Positions 16,139-25,222 of a stretch of DNA of 47,685 nucleotides are shown piece after piece. The stretch is from Halovenus rubra (GTDB lineage Archaea; Halobacteriota; Halobacteria; Halobacteriales; Haloarculaceae). Position numbers and translations under genes: made by a program. The first letter of the stretch is position 1, and every line of letters starts with the position of its first letter. Location: assembly GCF_026586665.1 (NCBI RefSeq), contig NZ_JAODIY010000046.1, forward strand, positions 1-47,685, written 5' to 3'. The notes under the pieces were generated by a model. The model was not told the origin of the DNA and made no database searches. It saw only the letters and a program-made list of their open reading frames with translations.

Positions 16139-17247
16139 TCCTCGATTGCTTTGCTAGTGGCTGAGCCCGCTGCAGTCTCGACTTGGTCAGTATCGCCTTC
16201 CCGGGACTTGACTCGTTCAGGGCTGAACTCGTTTGCATCCTGATTTGGCTCCAGCCCCGCCTGTTCAATGGTCTCGATATCGTCGCCGGGTGATTGGCCC
16301 TGGGTTGTGAGGTAATCTCCGGTGAGTATCCCGTCAGCGCCAGCCTCAAACGGGAGATGTTGTTCGTCAGCGTCGAGGTTAGCTTCTCTGCCGCCGGTCA
16401 ACCGGACGCGGGCCTCTGGGTGAAGCAGCCGGTAGATGGCGATTGTTTTGATTATCTCCTCAGTTGTAATGTCAGCGGAATCGCCTAGCTTCTCACCAAG
16501 TGGTGTTCCAGCCACAGGATTCAAGATGTTGACTGGCAGTGAAGAGACACCGATATTCTGCAGTGCAATCGCGGCGTCGACACGGTCGGCAGGCGACTCA
16601 CCCATGCCCAGAATAACGCCTGCACAGAGGTCCATCCCTGCTTTTTTTGCGACCTCAAGCGTCTGAACACGGTCCTCAAAGCTATGTGTTTCGACAATCT
16701 CGGGGAAGTAGTTGGGAGACGTCTCGATATTGTGATTGTAGTGGTTGAGTCCTTCTTCGGCAAGGATTCTCGCCTCTTCGTCGGTAAGGATGCCAAGGCT
16801 AGCATCGACTTCTACGTCGGTTTCGTCGCGGACCAATCGAATTGCCTCGATAACTTCGTCCCACTCATCGGGGCGGCGCTCTTTCGAGACACCTTTCTCG
16901 GCAACGACGATACCGAAGCGCTGGGCACCATCCCGCTCGGCACGTTTGGCCGCTTCGAGTATTTTCTCCGGGCCGAGAAAGCCATAGTTGTCAATTCCCG
17001 TCTCGAAGTGGACCGACTGTGCACAGAAGCCACAGTCTTCGGCACAGTTGCCTGCCTTCGCGTTGACAATCGAACAGGCGTCGACAGTTCCATCACCGAA
17101 CTCTCGGCGGACAGCATCGGCTGCCAACGCCAATTCATCGACAGGTTGTGCCATGAGCGCGATACCATCCTGTCTATCGAGGAGTTCGCCGTCAAACAGT
17201 CGGGCGAGTGCGTTGTCTATCGTGCGGTTTCCCGTCTCGTAAACCAT
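16135..17247 (-). CDS. bioB: biotin synthase
   Basis: This 370-residue radical SAM enzyme inserts sulfur into dethiobiotin to form biotin. The [4Fe-4S] motif CAEDCGFC supplies three Cys, and YNHNIETSP, GMGESPADRV and LPVNILNPV are typical BioB stretches. The C-terminal 50 residues are an acidic halophile extension. I choose the ATG at 17247 (MVYETGNRT) because the box TTATAAAT read in this direction is centred about 25 bases upstream, fitting a leaderless message; the ATG at 17253 would add two residues and sits too close to the box. No bioF, bioA or bioD is next to it, so the rest of the pathway is elsewhere, or biotin precursors are imported. Confidence 0.95.
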   Translation of the reverse strand: MVYETGNRTIDNALARLFDGELLDRQDGIALMAQPVDELALAADAVRREFGDGTVDACSIVNAKAGNCAEDCGFCAQSVHFETGIDNYGFLGPEKILEAAKRAERDGAQRFGIVVAEKGVSKERRPDEWDEVIEAIRLVRDETDVEVDASLGILTDEEARILAEEGLNHYNHNIETSPNYFPEIVETHSFEDRVQTLEVAKKAGMDLCAGVILGMGESPADRVDAAIALQNIGVSSLPVNILNPVAGTPLGEKLGDSADITTEEIIKTIAIYRLLHPEARVRLTGGREANLDADEQHLPFEAGADGILTGDYLTTQGQSPGDDIETIEQAGLEPNQDANEFSPERVKSREGDTDQVETAAGSATSKAIEE

Positions 17248-17268
17248 AGACATTGTGTCGGTTGTCGA

Positions 17269-17276
17269 TTATAAAT
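17269..17276 (-). promoter_or_regulatory. TATA box of bioB
   Basis: On the minus strand ATTTATAA is centred about 25 bases before the ATG at 17247, which decides between two nearby ATGs in favour of the inner one. Confidence 0.6.
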
Positions 17277-17330
17277 AGCTTGTGTACGCTGTGTCTGGGC
17301 AGACAAGCCAAAGCGTGTCGAAAGTACAAC

Positions 17331-17338
17331 TATCTTAA
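17331..17338 (+). promoter_or_regulatory. TATA-like box of purC
   Basis: TATCTTAA is centred about 28 bases before the purC ATG at 17363, consistent with a leaderless message. Confidence 0.4.
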
Positions 17339-17362
17339 CCTGTGAACTGAAACAGGCTGGCA

Positions 17363-18391
17363 ATGACGAGTGTCAAGAACTTCCGGGTAGAGGAGCAGGC
17401 AACGGAGTCGTCGCTCGGGCGCGGCGTGTTTGAGTTCACCGATGATTACTCGGTGTTCGACTGGGGAAAAATGCCCGACACGATTCCGGACAAGGGGGCT
17501 TCACTCTGTACAATGGGCGCGTTCAATTTCGAACAACTGGAGGCGGCGGGCGTTCCCACCCATTATCGGGGCGTTATTGTTGATGGCGAGACAGTCTCGC
17601 TTGACGCGGCGCTCGATCAAGGAGTTACACCTCGCGAGATGGCCATCGAGTTGACGCAGGTGCCGGACCTGCCGTTCGATGAGGGTTGCTACGAGTACGA
17701 CAGCTACCACGCTGAGGCAGGGTCAAACTATCTGGTCCCGCTGGAGATTGTCTTTCGGAACCGCGTTCCGGTTGGCTCCTCCCTTCGCAAACGGACCGAC
17801 CCTGTAGACCACGGACTGTCGTTCGATTCTTGGCCTGATGGGGTAGTTGACTTGCCGGAAGCTATCGTGGAGTTCTCGACGAAATACGAGGAACAAGACC
17901 GGTATCTCACACGCGAGGAAGCCGATGAGATAGCAGGGAAAGCGAGCATCGACGACCTCGAACTGGTGGCTCGGAATGTAAACAGTCTGGTTACCGAGCA
18001 GGCAGAGGGTGCCGGATTGACACATGAAGACGGGAAAATCGAATGTCTCTCTGTCAATGGCGAGATTCGGGTCGCAGATGTAGTCGGAACGTTCGACGAA
18101 AACCGCTTTAGTTCCGACGGTCAGCAGGTCTCCAAGGAGGTTATCCGCCAGTATCACAAGCGAACTCAGCCAGAATGGGTCAAGACGGTCAGCGAAGCGA
18201 AAGAAACGGCAACTGCTGAGAGCATCGACGACTGGAAATCGCTGTGTGACTGTGACCCCTCTCCACTCAACGCCGAAGTCGTCCGGGCGAGCAGAGATAT
18301 GTACTGTGCCGGAACGAATACGTACATCGGACGGGAGGTCTTCGACGCACCGACGTTGGGAGAGGCACTTGAGCGGTTTAGCACACTCTAA
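17363..18391 (+). CDS. purC: phosphoribosylaminoimidazole-succinocarboxamide synthase
   Basis: This 342-residue enzyme joins aspartate to the carboxylated imidazole ribotide (CAIR) with ATP, a middle step of purine synthesis. Signature stretches are [14 protein letters not shown] near residue 31, [15 protein letters not shown] (about 126-140) and the ATP-site DGKIECL. The length exceeds bacterial PurC (about 240) because of C-terminal helical sequence and acidic insertions, as in other haloarchaeal versions. It diverges from bioB with a TATA-like box before each gene. No other purine gene is in the window. Confidence 0.93.
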   Translation: MTSVKNFRVEEQATESSLGRGVFEFTDDYSVFDWGKMPDTIPDKGASLCTMGAFNFEQLEAAGVPTHYRGVIVDGETVSLDAALDQGVTPREMAIELTQVPDLPFDEGCYEYDSYHAEAGSNYLVPLEIVFRNRVPVGSSLRKRTDPVDHGLSFDSWPDGVVDLPEAIVEFSTKYEEQDRYLTREEADEIAGKASIDDLELVARNVNSLVTEQAEGAGLTHEDGKIECLSVNGEIRVADVVGTFDENRFSSDGQQVSKEVIRQYHKRTQPEWVKTVSEAKETATAESIDDWKSLCDCDPSPLNAEVVRASRDMYCAGTNTYIGREVFDAPTLGEALERFSTL

Positions 18392-18502
18392 CCGGAAACG
18401 TGTCGTTCATCATAGGGTAGTCTGGAGGCTGGCGCGTGATTATGACGACAAAATCGGATGGTACTCACTCTTAGTGTCTTTCAGCCCGAGAAACACAGGT
18501 AG

Positions 18503-18510
18503 GATATATA
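18503..18510 (+). promoter_or_regulatory. TATA box of the small gene at 18537
   Basis: GATATATA is centred about 30 bases before the ATG at 18537 and supports that start rather than any upstream codon in the same open frame. Confidence 0.6.
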
Positions 18511-18536
18511 TTCTGGAGCGCCCTCAATCCATAGAT

Positions 18537-18899
18537 ATGGAGACAGTACAGCCCCACGGCGAGACCCAAGAGACCAGCAAGCCACAGCGGCAGACGACCC
18601 CCCAAGTCAGCGAAGAGTGTCTCGTCATCAGGAACTACGACGGCGATGAGTCCTACACCGTTACCGTACAGTACTGGGACGTCAAAGGAGAGAGTGTTTA
18701 CACTCGGGAAGTGACAGTAGGACCGCTCGAAACTATTACGTTCGAGAGTCGGTTACAGCGTCGTGCCTACCGTGTCGTGGCCAGTCTCGACAGCGGCGAA
18801 CGAGCAGAGACGACGTGTCTTATCGGAAGTGGCCTCAGCGAAACGGCACTTGTCGAAACCGGGAATCGGACAGTAAGTGTCACCGACGGACTCCAATAG
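18537..18899 (+). CDS. conserved-looking small beta-rich protein, unknown function
   Basis: This 120-residue protein has a polar, disordered N-terminus (residues 1-30, rich in Gln, Thr and Pro) and then a compact beta-sandwich-like domain: CLVIRNYDGDE, YTVTVQYWD, YTREVTVGPLETITF, RAYRVVASLD. The pattern resembles an immunoglobulin-like or transglutaminase-style beta domain. It has no signal peptide or membrane segment. The TATA box upstream makes it very likely to be expressed on its own. I do not recognise the family. It is convergent with the nuclease-like gene at 18921. Confidence 0.7.
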   Translation: METVQPHGETQETSKPQRQTTPQVSEECLVIRNYDGDESYTVTVQYWDVKGESVYTREVTVGPLETITFESRLQRRAYRVVASLDSGERAETTCLIGSGLSETALVETGNRTVSVTDGLQ

Positions 18900-18920
18900 C
18901 AGTCGTCTGTTCGCTTGCCC

Positions 18921-19388
18921 TCACTCTTTGTGATGAGTTAGGCGCTCGACAGACAAAGAGACCATATCTTTCCAGTCCGTGGGCCAGTCACCGCCGCGTT
19001 TTGGCGGGTCGATATCGAGGTCAATTGGTGAATAGCTGACACGGTCGAAAGCGCGTGTGCTGGTGTACCCGACAAACTCCGCGTTCTCTCGTTTTGAGGA
19101 GTGCCCACCGCGGGCGAGGTCATAGTAGCGGGTAAACAGCTGAAAAACGGAGACACGCTGGTGATTGATGGACCCTTCATCGAGGTGACGAAACAACTTC
19201 GCGGTGTTGTTGGCCGGGTCTGCTCGTCGCCACTCCAGTTCGACCAGAACAACTGTGTTCTCCCCGAGACCGGCCACGTCAACCGGTGTCCCATTGCTAT
19301 TATACTCTGTCTGCCAGTCACGCGTCGGGTACTCGCAGGCAAGCATTTGCTTGAGAGTCGTCTGAACCGTCGACGCGAACTCACCCAT
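18921..19388 (-). CDS. PD-(D/E)xK nuclease-like protein, unknown function
   Basis: This 155-residue protein starts with a helix (MGEFASTVQTTLKQML), followed by GTPVDVAGLGENTVVLVELEWRR. That spacing of an Asp, then two acidic residues on a beta strand (xVELEWRR), then a helix (ADPANNTAKLFRHL) resembles the core of PD-(D/E)xK nucleases, with Arg in place of the usual Lys. The match is a pattern resemblance only. I choose the ATG at 19388 because ATACATAC is centred about 27 bases upstream on this strand; ATGs at 19397 and 19430 are possible. It diverges from the aIF2-gamma operon. Confidence 0.65.
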   Translation of the reverse strand: MGEFASTVQTTLKQMLACEYPTRDWQTEYNSNGTPVDVAGLGENTVVLVELEWRRADPANNTAKLFRHLDEGSINHQRVSVFQLFTRYYDLARGGHSSKRENAEFVGYTSTRAFDRVSYSPIDLDIDPPKRGGDWPTDWKDMVSLSVERLTHHKE

Positions 19389-19411
19389 CGCCAGCATCCA
19401 CACACAGCTGG

Positions 19412-19419
19412 CGTATGTA
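19412..19419 (-). promoter_or_regulatory. TATA-like box of the gene at 18921-19388
   Basis: On the minus strand ATACATAC lies about 27 bases before the ATG at 19388, matching leaderless spacing. Confidence 0.4.
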
Positions 19420-19468
19420 TCTTCTGGCAACGAGTACGGTCTGTGGGGGATGCGAGACTCGAAACAGT

Positions 19469-19477
19469 AGGTTTATC
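19469..19477 (+). promoter_or_regulatory. candidate promoter element of the aIF2-gamma operon
   Basis: GGTTTATCA would place transcription start at about 19498-19502, downstream of the GTG at 19489 and upstream of the ATG at 19516. This favours the ATG as the start of aIF2-gamma. Confidence 0.4.
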
Positions 19478-19515
19478 ACTTTGACAGAGTGAAATTCACG
19501 CATATTACTCCCGAG

Positions 19516-20748
19516 ATGACAGCGAACAAGCAACCGGAGGTAAACATTGGACTCGTTGGACACGTCGATCACGGAAAGACGACGCTGGTCCAGGCATTGA
19601 GCGGACAGTGGACGGACCAGCACTCGGAGGAGATGAAACGCGGTATCTCCATCCGTCTCGGCTACGCAGACGCGACGTTTAGAGAGTGTCCGGGACTGGA
19701 CGAACCGAAACGATACACCGTCGATGAGGAGTGTCCGGACGGCTCGGAAAGCGACGTATTGCGGACAGTCTCGTTTGTCGATGCGCCGGGGCACGAGACC
19801 CTGATGGCGACGATGCTCTCGGGTGCGTCTATCATGGACGGTGCAGTGCTGGTGATTTCTGCGAGCGAGGATGTACCCCAGGCACAGACCGAAGAGCACC
19901 TGATGGCACTCGATATCATCGGTATCGAGAACATCGTCATTGCACAGAACAAAATTGACCTGGTCGACCGCGAGCGGGCCGAAGAAAACTACGAGCAGAT
20001 TCAGGAGTTCGTCAAAGGGACAGTCGCCGAGGACGCACCTATCGTCCCGGTGAGCGCCCAGCAGGAAGTGAACCTGGACCTACTTATCCAGACAATCGAA
20101 GAAGAGATTCCGACACCGGACCGCGACCCCGAATCGGACCCGGAGCTACTGGTCGCCCGGAGCTTCGACATCAACCGACCCGGTACCGAATGGGACGGAC
20201 TGACCGGTGGCGTTCTCGGCGGCACCCTCTCAGAGGGGAAACTCGAACCCGGCGACACCCTCGAACTTCGCCCAGGTCGTGAAGTCGAAGAAGGCGGACA
20301 GACCGAGTGGCGCCCCGTCAAAGCCGAGATTCGTTCTTTGCAGGCTGGCGGCGACTCGGTTGAGGAGGTGACGCCTGGTGGGTTGTTAGGAGTCGGGACC
20401 GGACTCGACCCTGCAATTACGAAAGGAGATGCACTCGCCGGGCGGGTCGCTGGCCCCCCTGGAACGCTTCCACCGGTACATGATTCCTTTACCATGGAAG
20501 TGAATCTGCTTGACCGTATCGTCGGCAGCGACGAGGGTGAAGGCGAAATCGACGATATTTCGACCGGCGAGCCGCTCATGCTGACGGTTGGAACCGCAAC
20601 AACGGTTGGGTCAGTAACGAGCGCTCGCGGCGAAGAGTGCGACGTAAAGCTCAAACGGCCAGTTTGTGCCGAGCCGGGAGTGAAGATTGCAATTAACCGG
20701 CGTGTCGGCGCACGATGGCGACTCATCGGCTACGGAACGCTACAGTGA
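19516..20748 (+). CDS. eif2g: translation initiation factor aIF2 subunit gamma
   Basis: This 410-residue GTPase is the core of archaeal initiation factor 2, which delivers initiator Met-tRNA to the small ribosomal subunit. G1 is GHVDHGKT (residues 15-22), G3 is [12 protein letters not shown] and G4 is NKID. The long insert with [13 protein letters not shown] corresponds to the zinc-knuckle region of the family, although here only isolated Cys residues remain instead of four paired ones. The C-terminal beta-barrel domains end with [12 protein letters not shown], as expected. I use the ATG at 19516. It begins a tight operon: the PIN gene overlaps its stop by 4 bases. Confidence 0.95.
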   Translation: MTANKQPEVNIGLVGHVDHGKTTLVQALSGQWTDQHSEEMKRGISIRLGYADATFRECPGLDEPKRYTVDEECPDGSESDVLRTVSFVDAPGHETLMATMLSGASIMDGAVLVISASEDVPQAQTEEHLMALDIIGIENIVIAQNKIDLVDRERAEENYEQIQEFVKGTVAEDAPIVPVSAQQEVNLDLLIQTIEEEIPTPDRDPESDPELLVARSFDINRPGTEWDGLTGGVLGGTLSEGKLEPGDTLELRPGREVEEGGQTEWRPVKAEIRSLQAGGDSVEEVTPGGLLGVGTGLDPAITKGDALAGRVAGPPGTLPPVHDSFTMEVNLLDRIVGSDEGEGEIDDISTGEPLMLTVGTATTVGSVTSARGEECDVKLKRPVCAEPGVKIAINRRVGARWRLIGYGTLQ

Positions 20749-21125
20749 CGGTCCTCCTCGACACAAACGCACTCATGATGCCCGTGGAATGTGATGTTAG
20801 GCTGTTCGACGAACTCGACCGCCTACTCGATGGGCCATCGTGTGTGGTTCCAGAAGCAGCCGCCGCTGAACTCGATTCACTTGCTGACGGGGCAGGGAAG
20901 GAAGCGACGGCTGCAAGTGTCGGATACGACCTCGCAACGGAACGCTGTCACATTCGGGAAGCAACTGCGTCGTATGCAGATGACGCAGTGCTTGAACTTG
21001 CACAGGCTGACGACGTGACACACGTCGTGACGAATGACACGCCGCTCCGAAACCGTCTGCTCGATGCAGGCGCATCAGTAATTAGTTTACGGGGGCGGAA
21101 CAAACTAGCTATCACTCAACCATAA
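20745..21125 (+). CDS. PIN-domain RNase, Fcf1/Utp24-like archaeal form
   Basis: This 126-residue protein has the PIN nuclease fold. Acidic active-site positions are Asp6 (LLDTNALM), a central Glu (about residue 43-44, AAELDSL), Asp83-84 (YADDAVLEL) and Asp near 100 ([12 protein letters not shown]). Archaeal homologues encoded next to aIF2-gamma are thought to act in rRNA processing. The GTG start at 20745 overlaps the aIF2-gamma stop in GTGA, a coupling arrangement; the longer open frame beginning at 20715 would run inside aIF2-gamma. It is not accompanied by an antitoxin, so a VapBC system is unlikely. Confidence 0.88.
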   Translation: MTVLLDTNALMMPVECDVRLFDELDRLLDGPSCVVPEAAAAELDSLADGAGKEATAASVGYDLATERCHIREATASYADDAVLELAQADDVTHVVTNDTPLRNRLLDAGASVISLRGRNKLAITQP

Positions 21126-21128
21126 TCT

Positions 21129-21707
21129 ATGTACAAACGGGTTACACTACGCGATACGGTCGAGGTACCACCGGAGCATCTAGCAGAGGTTACGCCAGAC
21201 CTCGTAAAGAAGCTTCTTCAGGACAAACTAGAAGGGCGCGTCGACGAAGATGTCGGCTCAGTCGTCTCGGTCATCGAGGTAGACGAAATCGGAGACGGCG
21301 CAGTGTTGCACAACGAGCCGGGCGTCTACTACGAGGCCGAATTCGACGCACTCACGTTCGACCCACAGATGCAGGAAGTCGTTGACGGCGAAATCGTTGA
21401 GGTCGTCAGCTTTGGTGCCTTCGTTGGTATCGGTCCGGTCGATGGCTTGCTGCACGTCTCACAGATTTCCGAGGAGTACCTCGCTTACGACGAGGAAAAT
21501 CAGCAACTCGCATCTCGCGAGTCGAACCAGATGCTCGGGACCGGCGACTCAGTTCGTGCACGTATTGTCACGAAAAGCGTCGACGAACGCAACCCACGTG
21601 ACTCGAAAATCGGCCTCACGGCCAAACAGGTCGGGCTTGGCAAACACGGGTGGCTCAAATCGCAACGTGAGAAGCGACAGGCGCAGGCAGAAGCAGGTGA
21701 TAACTAA
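21129..21707 (+). CDS. rpoE1: DNA-directed RNA polymerase subunit Rpo7 (RpoE')
   Basis: This 192-residue protein is the archaeal counterpart of eukaryotic Rpb7, part of the RNA polymerase stalk that binds emerging RNA and helps open the promoter. The N-terminal tip domain begins MYKRVTLRDTVEVPP, and the S1 RNA-binding domain includes EVVSFGAFVGIGPVDGLLHVSQI. The C-terminus carries a charged tail (REKRQAQAEAGDN). It follows the PIN gene by 3 bases and overlaps spt4 by 1 base, a standard archaeal gene order. Confidence 0.96.
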   Translation: MYKRVTLRDTVEVPPEHLAEVTPDLVKKLLQDKLEGRVDEDVGSVVSVIEVDEIGDGAVLHNEPGVYYEAEFDALTFDPQMQEVVDGEIVEVVSFGAFVGIGPVDGLLHVSQISEEYLAYDEENQQLASRESNQMLGTGDSVRARIVTKSVDERNPRDSKIGLTAKQVGLGKHGWLKSQREKRQAQAEAGDN

Positions 21708-21904
21708 TGGCAGACCGGCTCGTCTGTCGTGACTGTCACCGTGTCCAAGAAACTGAAGAAGTCGAGGCCTGTGTGGCCTGTGGCTCGACTTCACTGACCG
21801 AAGACTGGGCTGGATACGTCGTCATCAGTCATCCTGAAGACAGTACCATCGCTGAGGAGATGGAGGTCACAGAGCCAGGGACGTACGCACTCAAGGTCCG
21901 ATAA
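21707..21904 (+). CDS. spt4: transcription elongation factor Spt4 (RpoE'')
   Basis: This 65-residue zinc-finger protein pairs with Spt5 to keep RNA polymerase processive. Zinc ligands are the two pairs CRDC and CVAC (residues 7/10 and 22/25). WAGYVVISHPEDS is typical of Spt4. Its ATG shares the last A of the Rpo7 stop codon (TAATG), so the two are translationally coupled. It is followed within 2 bases by the dephospho-CoA kinase gene. Confidence 0.96.
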   Translation: MADRLVCRDCHRVQETEEVEACVACGSTSLTEDWAGYVVISHPEDSTIAEEMEVTEPGTYALKVR

Positions 21905-21905
21905 C

Positions 21906-22463
21906 GTGAGTGACGTCGTTCTCGAACTTCCGGACTCGCTTCGTTCGGAACTCAAGGACCCGCTCGGCCCGCTCTTTACCGACGGGGAAACCCTCCTCAA
22001 AGAAGCCTCCTTGCCGCTAATCAGCGTTGGCGATGTCGTCACGTATCATCTTATCACCGCTGGTCATACGCCAGCAGTGGCACTTACTGATGAGCAAACG
22101 GAACGAGCAGCAGTCGACGACGAGATTGCCGAGACGATTGCCGAACACGATGGATTCGACAAGACAGTAACCGCCCCAAACCCGCCAGCGTCACTGACAG
22201 CGGAGTTACTGACCAGCCTTTCGACTGCTATTTCGGAGGCACCAACAGTAACAACGCTCATCGAGGTCGACGGTGAGGAAGATTTGGCTGCGTTGCCTGC
22301 TATCCTTAGTGCCCCAGTTGACGCGACAGTCGTTTACGGGCAACCCGGAGAGGGAATGGTTTGTGGAGTCGTCGACGAGAACCGCAAACGCGAGGTGACT
22401 GCTATTCTTAGAGCAATGGATGGAGATATGGAGTTATTTTACGACGTTATGGACCGAAGCTAA
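21906..22463 (+). CDS. GTP-dependent dephospho-CoA kinase (DUF359 family)
   Basis: This 185-residue protein belongs to DUF359, the archaeal GTP-dependent dephospho-CoA kinase family that performs the last step of coenzyme A synthesis. Family stretches include LRSELKDPLGPLF, LISVGDVVTYHL, the central TLIEVDGEEDLAALPAIL, and VVYGQPGEGMV. It starts with GTG 2 bases after spt4, so it is the fifth gene of the aIF2-gamma operon. In many archaea ribosomal protein genes S24e and S27ae follow; here a histidine kinase follows instead. Confidence 0.9.
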   Translation: MSDVVLELPDSLRSELKDPLGPLFTDGETLLKEASLPLISVGDVVTYHLITAGHTPAVALTDEQTERAAVDDEIAETIAEHDGFDKTVTAPNPPASLTAELLTSLSTAISEAPTVTTLIEVDGEEDLAALPAILSAPVDATVVYGQPGEGMVCGVVDENRKREVTAILRAMDGDMELFYDVMDRS

Positions 22464-22510
22464 ATCAGGTGACAAGCTATCAGGCACTGCAATACTGAAC
22501 CGATACTTCG

Positions 22511-24121
22511 ATGAAACTAGCCCATCGATACCTTCTTCTCTTCTTTATAGTCGTCGTGGTGTCCGGTGGAGTCTTATTTGCGACGTTTGATTCCCACCGG
22601 TCGGATGTAACCGAAAACGCCGAGGCGTCAGCTGAAAGCCGGGCGGCGACAATGGCGAAATATCTTGATAACGAGCTACAGGAACAACAGCAGGTACTGG
22701 AGTTGTTCAAACAAAGTGAGTTGGCACAGACGGTTACAACGCCCAGTACAGTAGACCTGGAACCGTTTGTCGAAACAACAGCGTTCGACGGTATTTCAGT
22801 CGTTAACAAAAGCGGAGCCATTCAGTCATTGATGACATCCAGCGGCCCCGAACCAGACGTGGTTGGGAATGACCTCAGCAGCCGCATGTACGTCAAGAAG
22901 GCATTGGCCGGCGAGAAATACATCAGCAAGCCGTTCGTTGCAGATACCGGCAACCATATTATTGTGATGAGTACCCCTATCCGAATCAACGGGAGCATTC
23001 AAGGGACGCTCAACGGCGCGTATCATATCGAGAAAGCCAATCTGTTCGACATTCTGGTGAACGAAGATAACGCTACAGCAACCACGGTAGAGGCAGGCGG
23101 CAAGGGACTATACAGTACAGTCGGCGAGCAAGAAGAAACAATCTCAACTAGTGTCGAGCTCAAAACTGTCAACTGGACTCTTACTGCCCACTACGACCGA
23201 GCAGTTGTCGAACAGTCGGTGAGGCGTCTTGCTATCTTCCAAGGTGTGCTAGGGCTGGTCCTGTTCGGGACACTTGTCACGTTTGGGTGGTGGGTCTACC
23301 GGTCGCAGGTTCTGCAAATCGGTCGAGTCCTGAATTATCTGGACGCACTCACACGTCGGAAGTACAATTATCAGAGCCGTCTCAGCGGCGGGTCAGAGTG
23401 GAACCAGATAGAGAGTAGTCTCACAAGGTTACGCGACGAACTCAGTCAACGTGAACAGATGTTGGTCGTCCATAACCGCATTCTTCGACACAACCTCCGC
23501 AACAAACTCAATGTTATACGGAGCCACAACTCACTGCTGAAACGGAACAGTGATGTCTCAACAGAAGAGCGGACAGCGGCCATTGAGCAGGCAACCGACG
23601 ACCTTCTCGAGTTGGCCGACAGGGCACGGACCACCGAACAGTTACTGGACCCAACAGACACACAAGAACTTAGAACGGACATGGTCCCGCTAATCAGGGA
23701 GCGTGCTGAAAAAATACAGCAAGACGAGACGGAACTCTCTGTCGAGGTAGTCACGCCGTGTTCGGCCTACGCCGCCTGTGATTCGGATATCAGCTCTGCA
23801 ATCGACGAGTTGCTGCAAAATGTCGTCGACCATGGCGGCCCAGAGGCAAATGCAACAGTGACAGTTAGTAGCGCGGACGGGCACGTTATAATCCGCATCG
23901 AAGACGATGGTGATGGGATTCCTGAACGAGAGATGCAGATTATCAACGGCGATGAGAATATAACACAACTCCGACATACGGTCGGTATCGGCTTGTGGCT
24001 CGTCGAATGGATTGTGCGCCGATACGACGGTGTGTTTCGGGTTCCTGAACAGTCACGGGGTCTCGTCGAAATAACGCTGCCGTGCGCGTCTGCTCCTGAA
24101 GACGTCGAACCAACAGACTGA
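22511..24121 (+). CDS. Cache-domain sensor histidine kinase
   Basis: This 536-residue membrane kinase has segments at about 7-25 and 241-263 with an extracytoplasmic Cache-like sensor between them (DLSSRMYVKKALAGEKYISKPF and HIIVMSTPI are typical of small-molecule-binding Cache domains). A HAMP-like linker is followed by the haloarchaeal H box with His327 (ILRHNLRNKLNVI). The ATPase half has an N box (ELLQNVVDHGG), a G1 box (DDGDGIPE) and a G2 box (GIGLWLVEWIV). It likely senses an extracellular metabolite. No response regulator is adjacent. It sits 47 bases after the aIF2-gamma operon on the same strand and could be read through from it. Confidence 0.92.
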   Translation: MKLAHRYLLLFFIVVVVSGGVLFATFDSHRSDVTENAEASAESRAATMAKYLDNELQEQQQVLELFKQSELAQTVTTPSTVDLEPFVETTAFDGISVVNKSGAIQSLMTSSGPEPDVVGNDLSSRMYVKKALAGEKYISKPFVADTGNHIIVMSTPIRINGSIQGTLNGAYHIEKANLFDILVNEDNATATTVEAGGKGLYSTVGEQEETISTSVELKTVNWTLTAHYDRAVVEQSVRRLAIFQGVLGLVLFGTLVTFGWWVYRSQVLQIGRVLNYLDALTRRKYNYQSRLSGGSEWNQIESSLTRLRDELSQREQMLVVHNRILRHNLRNKLNVIRSHNSLLKRNSDVSTEERTAAIEQATDDLLELADRARTTEQLLDPTDTQELRTDMVPLIRERAEKIQQDETELSVEVVTPCSAYAACDSDISSAIDELLQNVVDHGGPEANATVTVSSADGHVIIRIEDDGDGIPEREMQIINGDENITQLRHTVGIGLWLVEWIVRRYDGVFRVPEQSRGLVEITLPCASAPEDVEPTD

Positions 24122-24147
24122 ATCAGGACGCTTGCCGCAGTAAAAGG

Positions 24148-25122
24148 CTAATCCGCGGTAAGAACAAACACGTGGCGCGTGAGCGACCGGTGGACTCGTC
24201 GCTGGAACTGTGTTTCGATATTCCAGCCAGTCTCCGTGGCCGTTGTTTCCCACGGGCGGTCGCTGACGAGGACACACCGTGGAGCAACGCGTCGAGATTC
24301 TGAGAGAACTCCCGCAACCAGCGTGTCGAGTTCGCCCTCGATTTTCGATTGCCGGCCATACGGTGTGTCAAAAACGACCGCGTCGACAGCATCATCGACG
24401 AGCGGTAACGCGGATGCGGTCCCTCTGAGCAACGACCAGTCCCCCATAAGAGCCACATCGAGGTTTTGTCTGCTTCCTTGGAGCATTTTTTCCTGGACAT
24501 CGTGTCCGATAACCGCTGACCCGACGAGGCCTGCCTCAATGAGGATACCGCCTGTTCCACACATCGGGTCCAGCAGTCGCGTTTTTTCTCCAGCACCAGC
24601 CATGTTGACGAGCGCGCGGGCGAGCATCGGGTCCATACTACCGGGCTGAAAGAAAGGGCGGTCACTTGGCTTGCGCGTGCCAAAGTCCCGCGTGCTCTCG
24701 GCGGCGAGCCAGCCAAGTGCGCATACGTCGCCAGTTTCTCCGGCCGAAAACAACGCGCGCAGAACGTGGTCCGGGTCGTCCAAGTCGACATCAAAGCCAC
24801 GGTCAACCAGAATTGCACCCAGTTCCCGCTCGACAGCCTGTGTATCGATGTCGGTTGTCCTTCGAACATCGACAGCCCGAACCGCGACAGTTCCGTCGCG
24901 TTCGAGAGTCACAGCTTGAAGCAGAGCCGCTGCTCCGGCAAGACTTGGGTCACTCCGCCCCAGAAGTTTACTCGCCCGGTGCGTAAACGCTAGTGTCCCG
25001 ACGCGGTCAATACCCCGTGCTGTCGCCAGACCCGGGGCGAGAAGTGAGACATCACTCGCGCGCGAGCGAGCCTCGTAGGCCGCGAACTCGTCGTGTTCGC
25101 CCGCCAGTTCCAGAACGTACAC
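24148..25122 (-). CDS. tRNA (guanine(10)-N2)-methyltransferase, Trm-G10 type
   Basis: This 324-residue enzyme methylates the exocyclic amine of G10 in tRNA. The N-terminal half (about 1-150) is the RNA-binding THUMP-type region. The C-terminal half is a class I methyltransferase with the SAM-binding motif DPMCGTGG (about 188-195) and the catalytic motif in the form DTPYGRQ, where many relatives have DPPYGR. I choose the GTG at 25122 (VYVLELAGEHDEF), which fits homologues; a TTG at 25137 would add five residues. It diverges from tbp. The DTPY variant should still allow base binding, but it is worth noting. Confidence 0.88.
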   Translation of the reverse strand: MYVLELAGEHDEFAAYEARSRASDVSLLAPGLATARGIDRVGTLAFTHRASKLLGRSDPSLAGAAALLQAVTLERDGTVAVRAVDVRRTTDIDTQAVERELGAILVDRGFDVDLDDPDHVLRALFSAGETGDVCALGWLAAESTRDFGTRKPSDRPFFQPGSMDPMLARALVNMAGAGEKTRLLDPMCGTGGILIEAGLVGSAVIGHDVQEKMLQGSRQNLDVALMGDWSLLRGTASALPLVDDAVDAVVFDTPYGRQSKIEGELDTLVAGVLSESRRVAPRCVLVSDRPWETTATETGWNIETQFQRRVHRSLTRHVFVLTAD

Positions 25123-25222
25123 GGTGGTACTGACCAACCCATCAAGTTGAGCGTAACGATTATACCTGTTTATCGGGAGAAAATGTGGCTGGTGTGTCGC
25201 TTTGCTGGCAAACTCACGAACC

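Noticed and set aside
19489-19515. GTG at 19489 as the start of aIF2-gamma, adding nine residues
   Set aside because: The likely TATA element at 19469-19477 would start transcription after this GTG, and aIF2-gamma homologues begin close to the ATG at 19516.
20745-21125. PIN protein as the toxin of a VapBC toxin-antitoxin pair
   Set aside because: There is no small antitoxin gene before it; it is coupled to aIF2-gamma and Rpo7 and looks like the Fcf1-type housekeeping nuclease.
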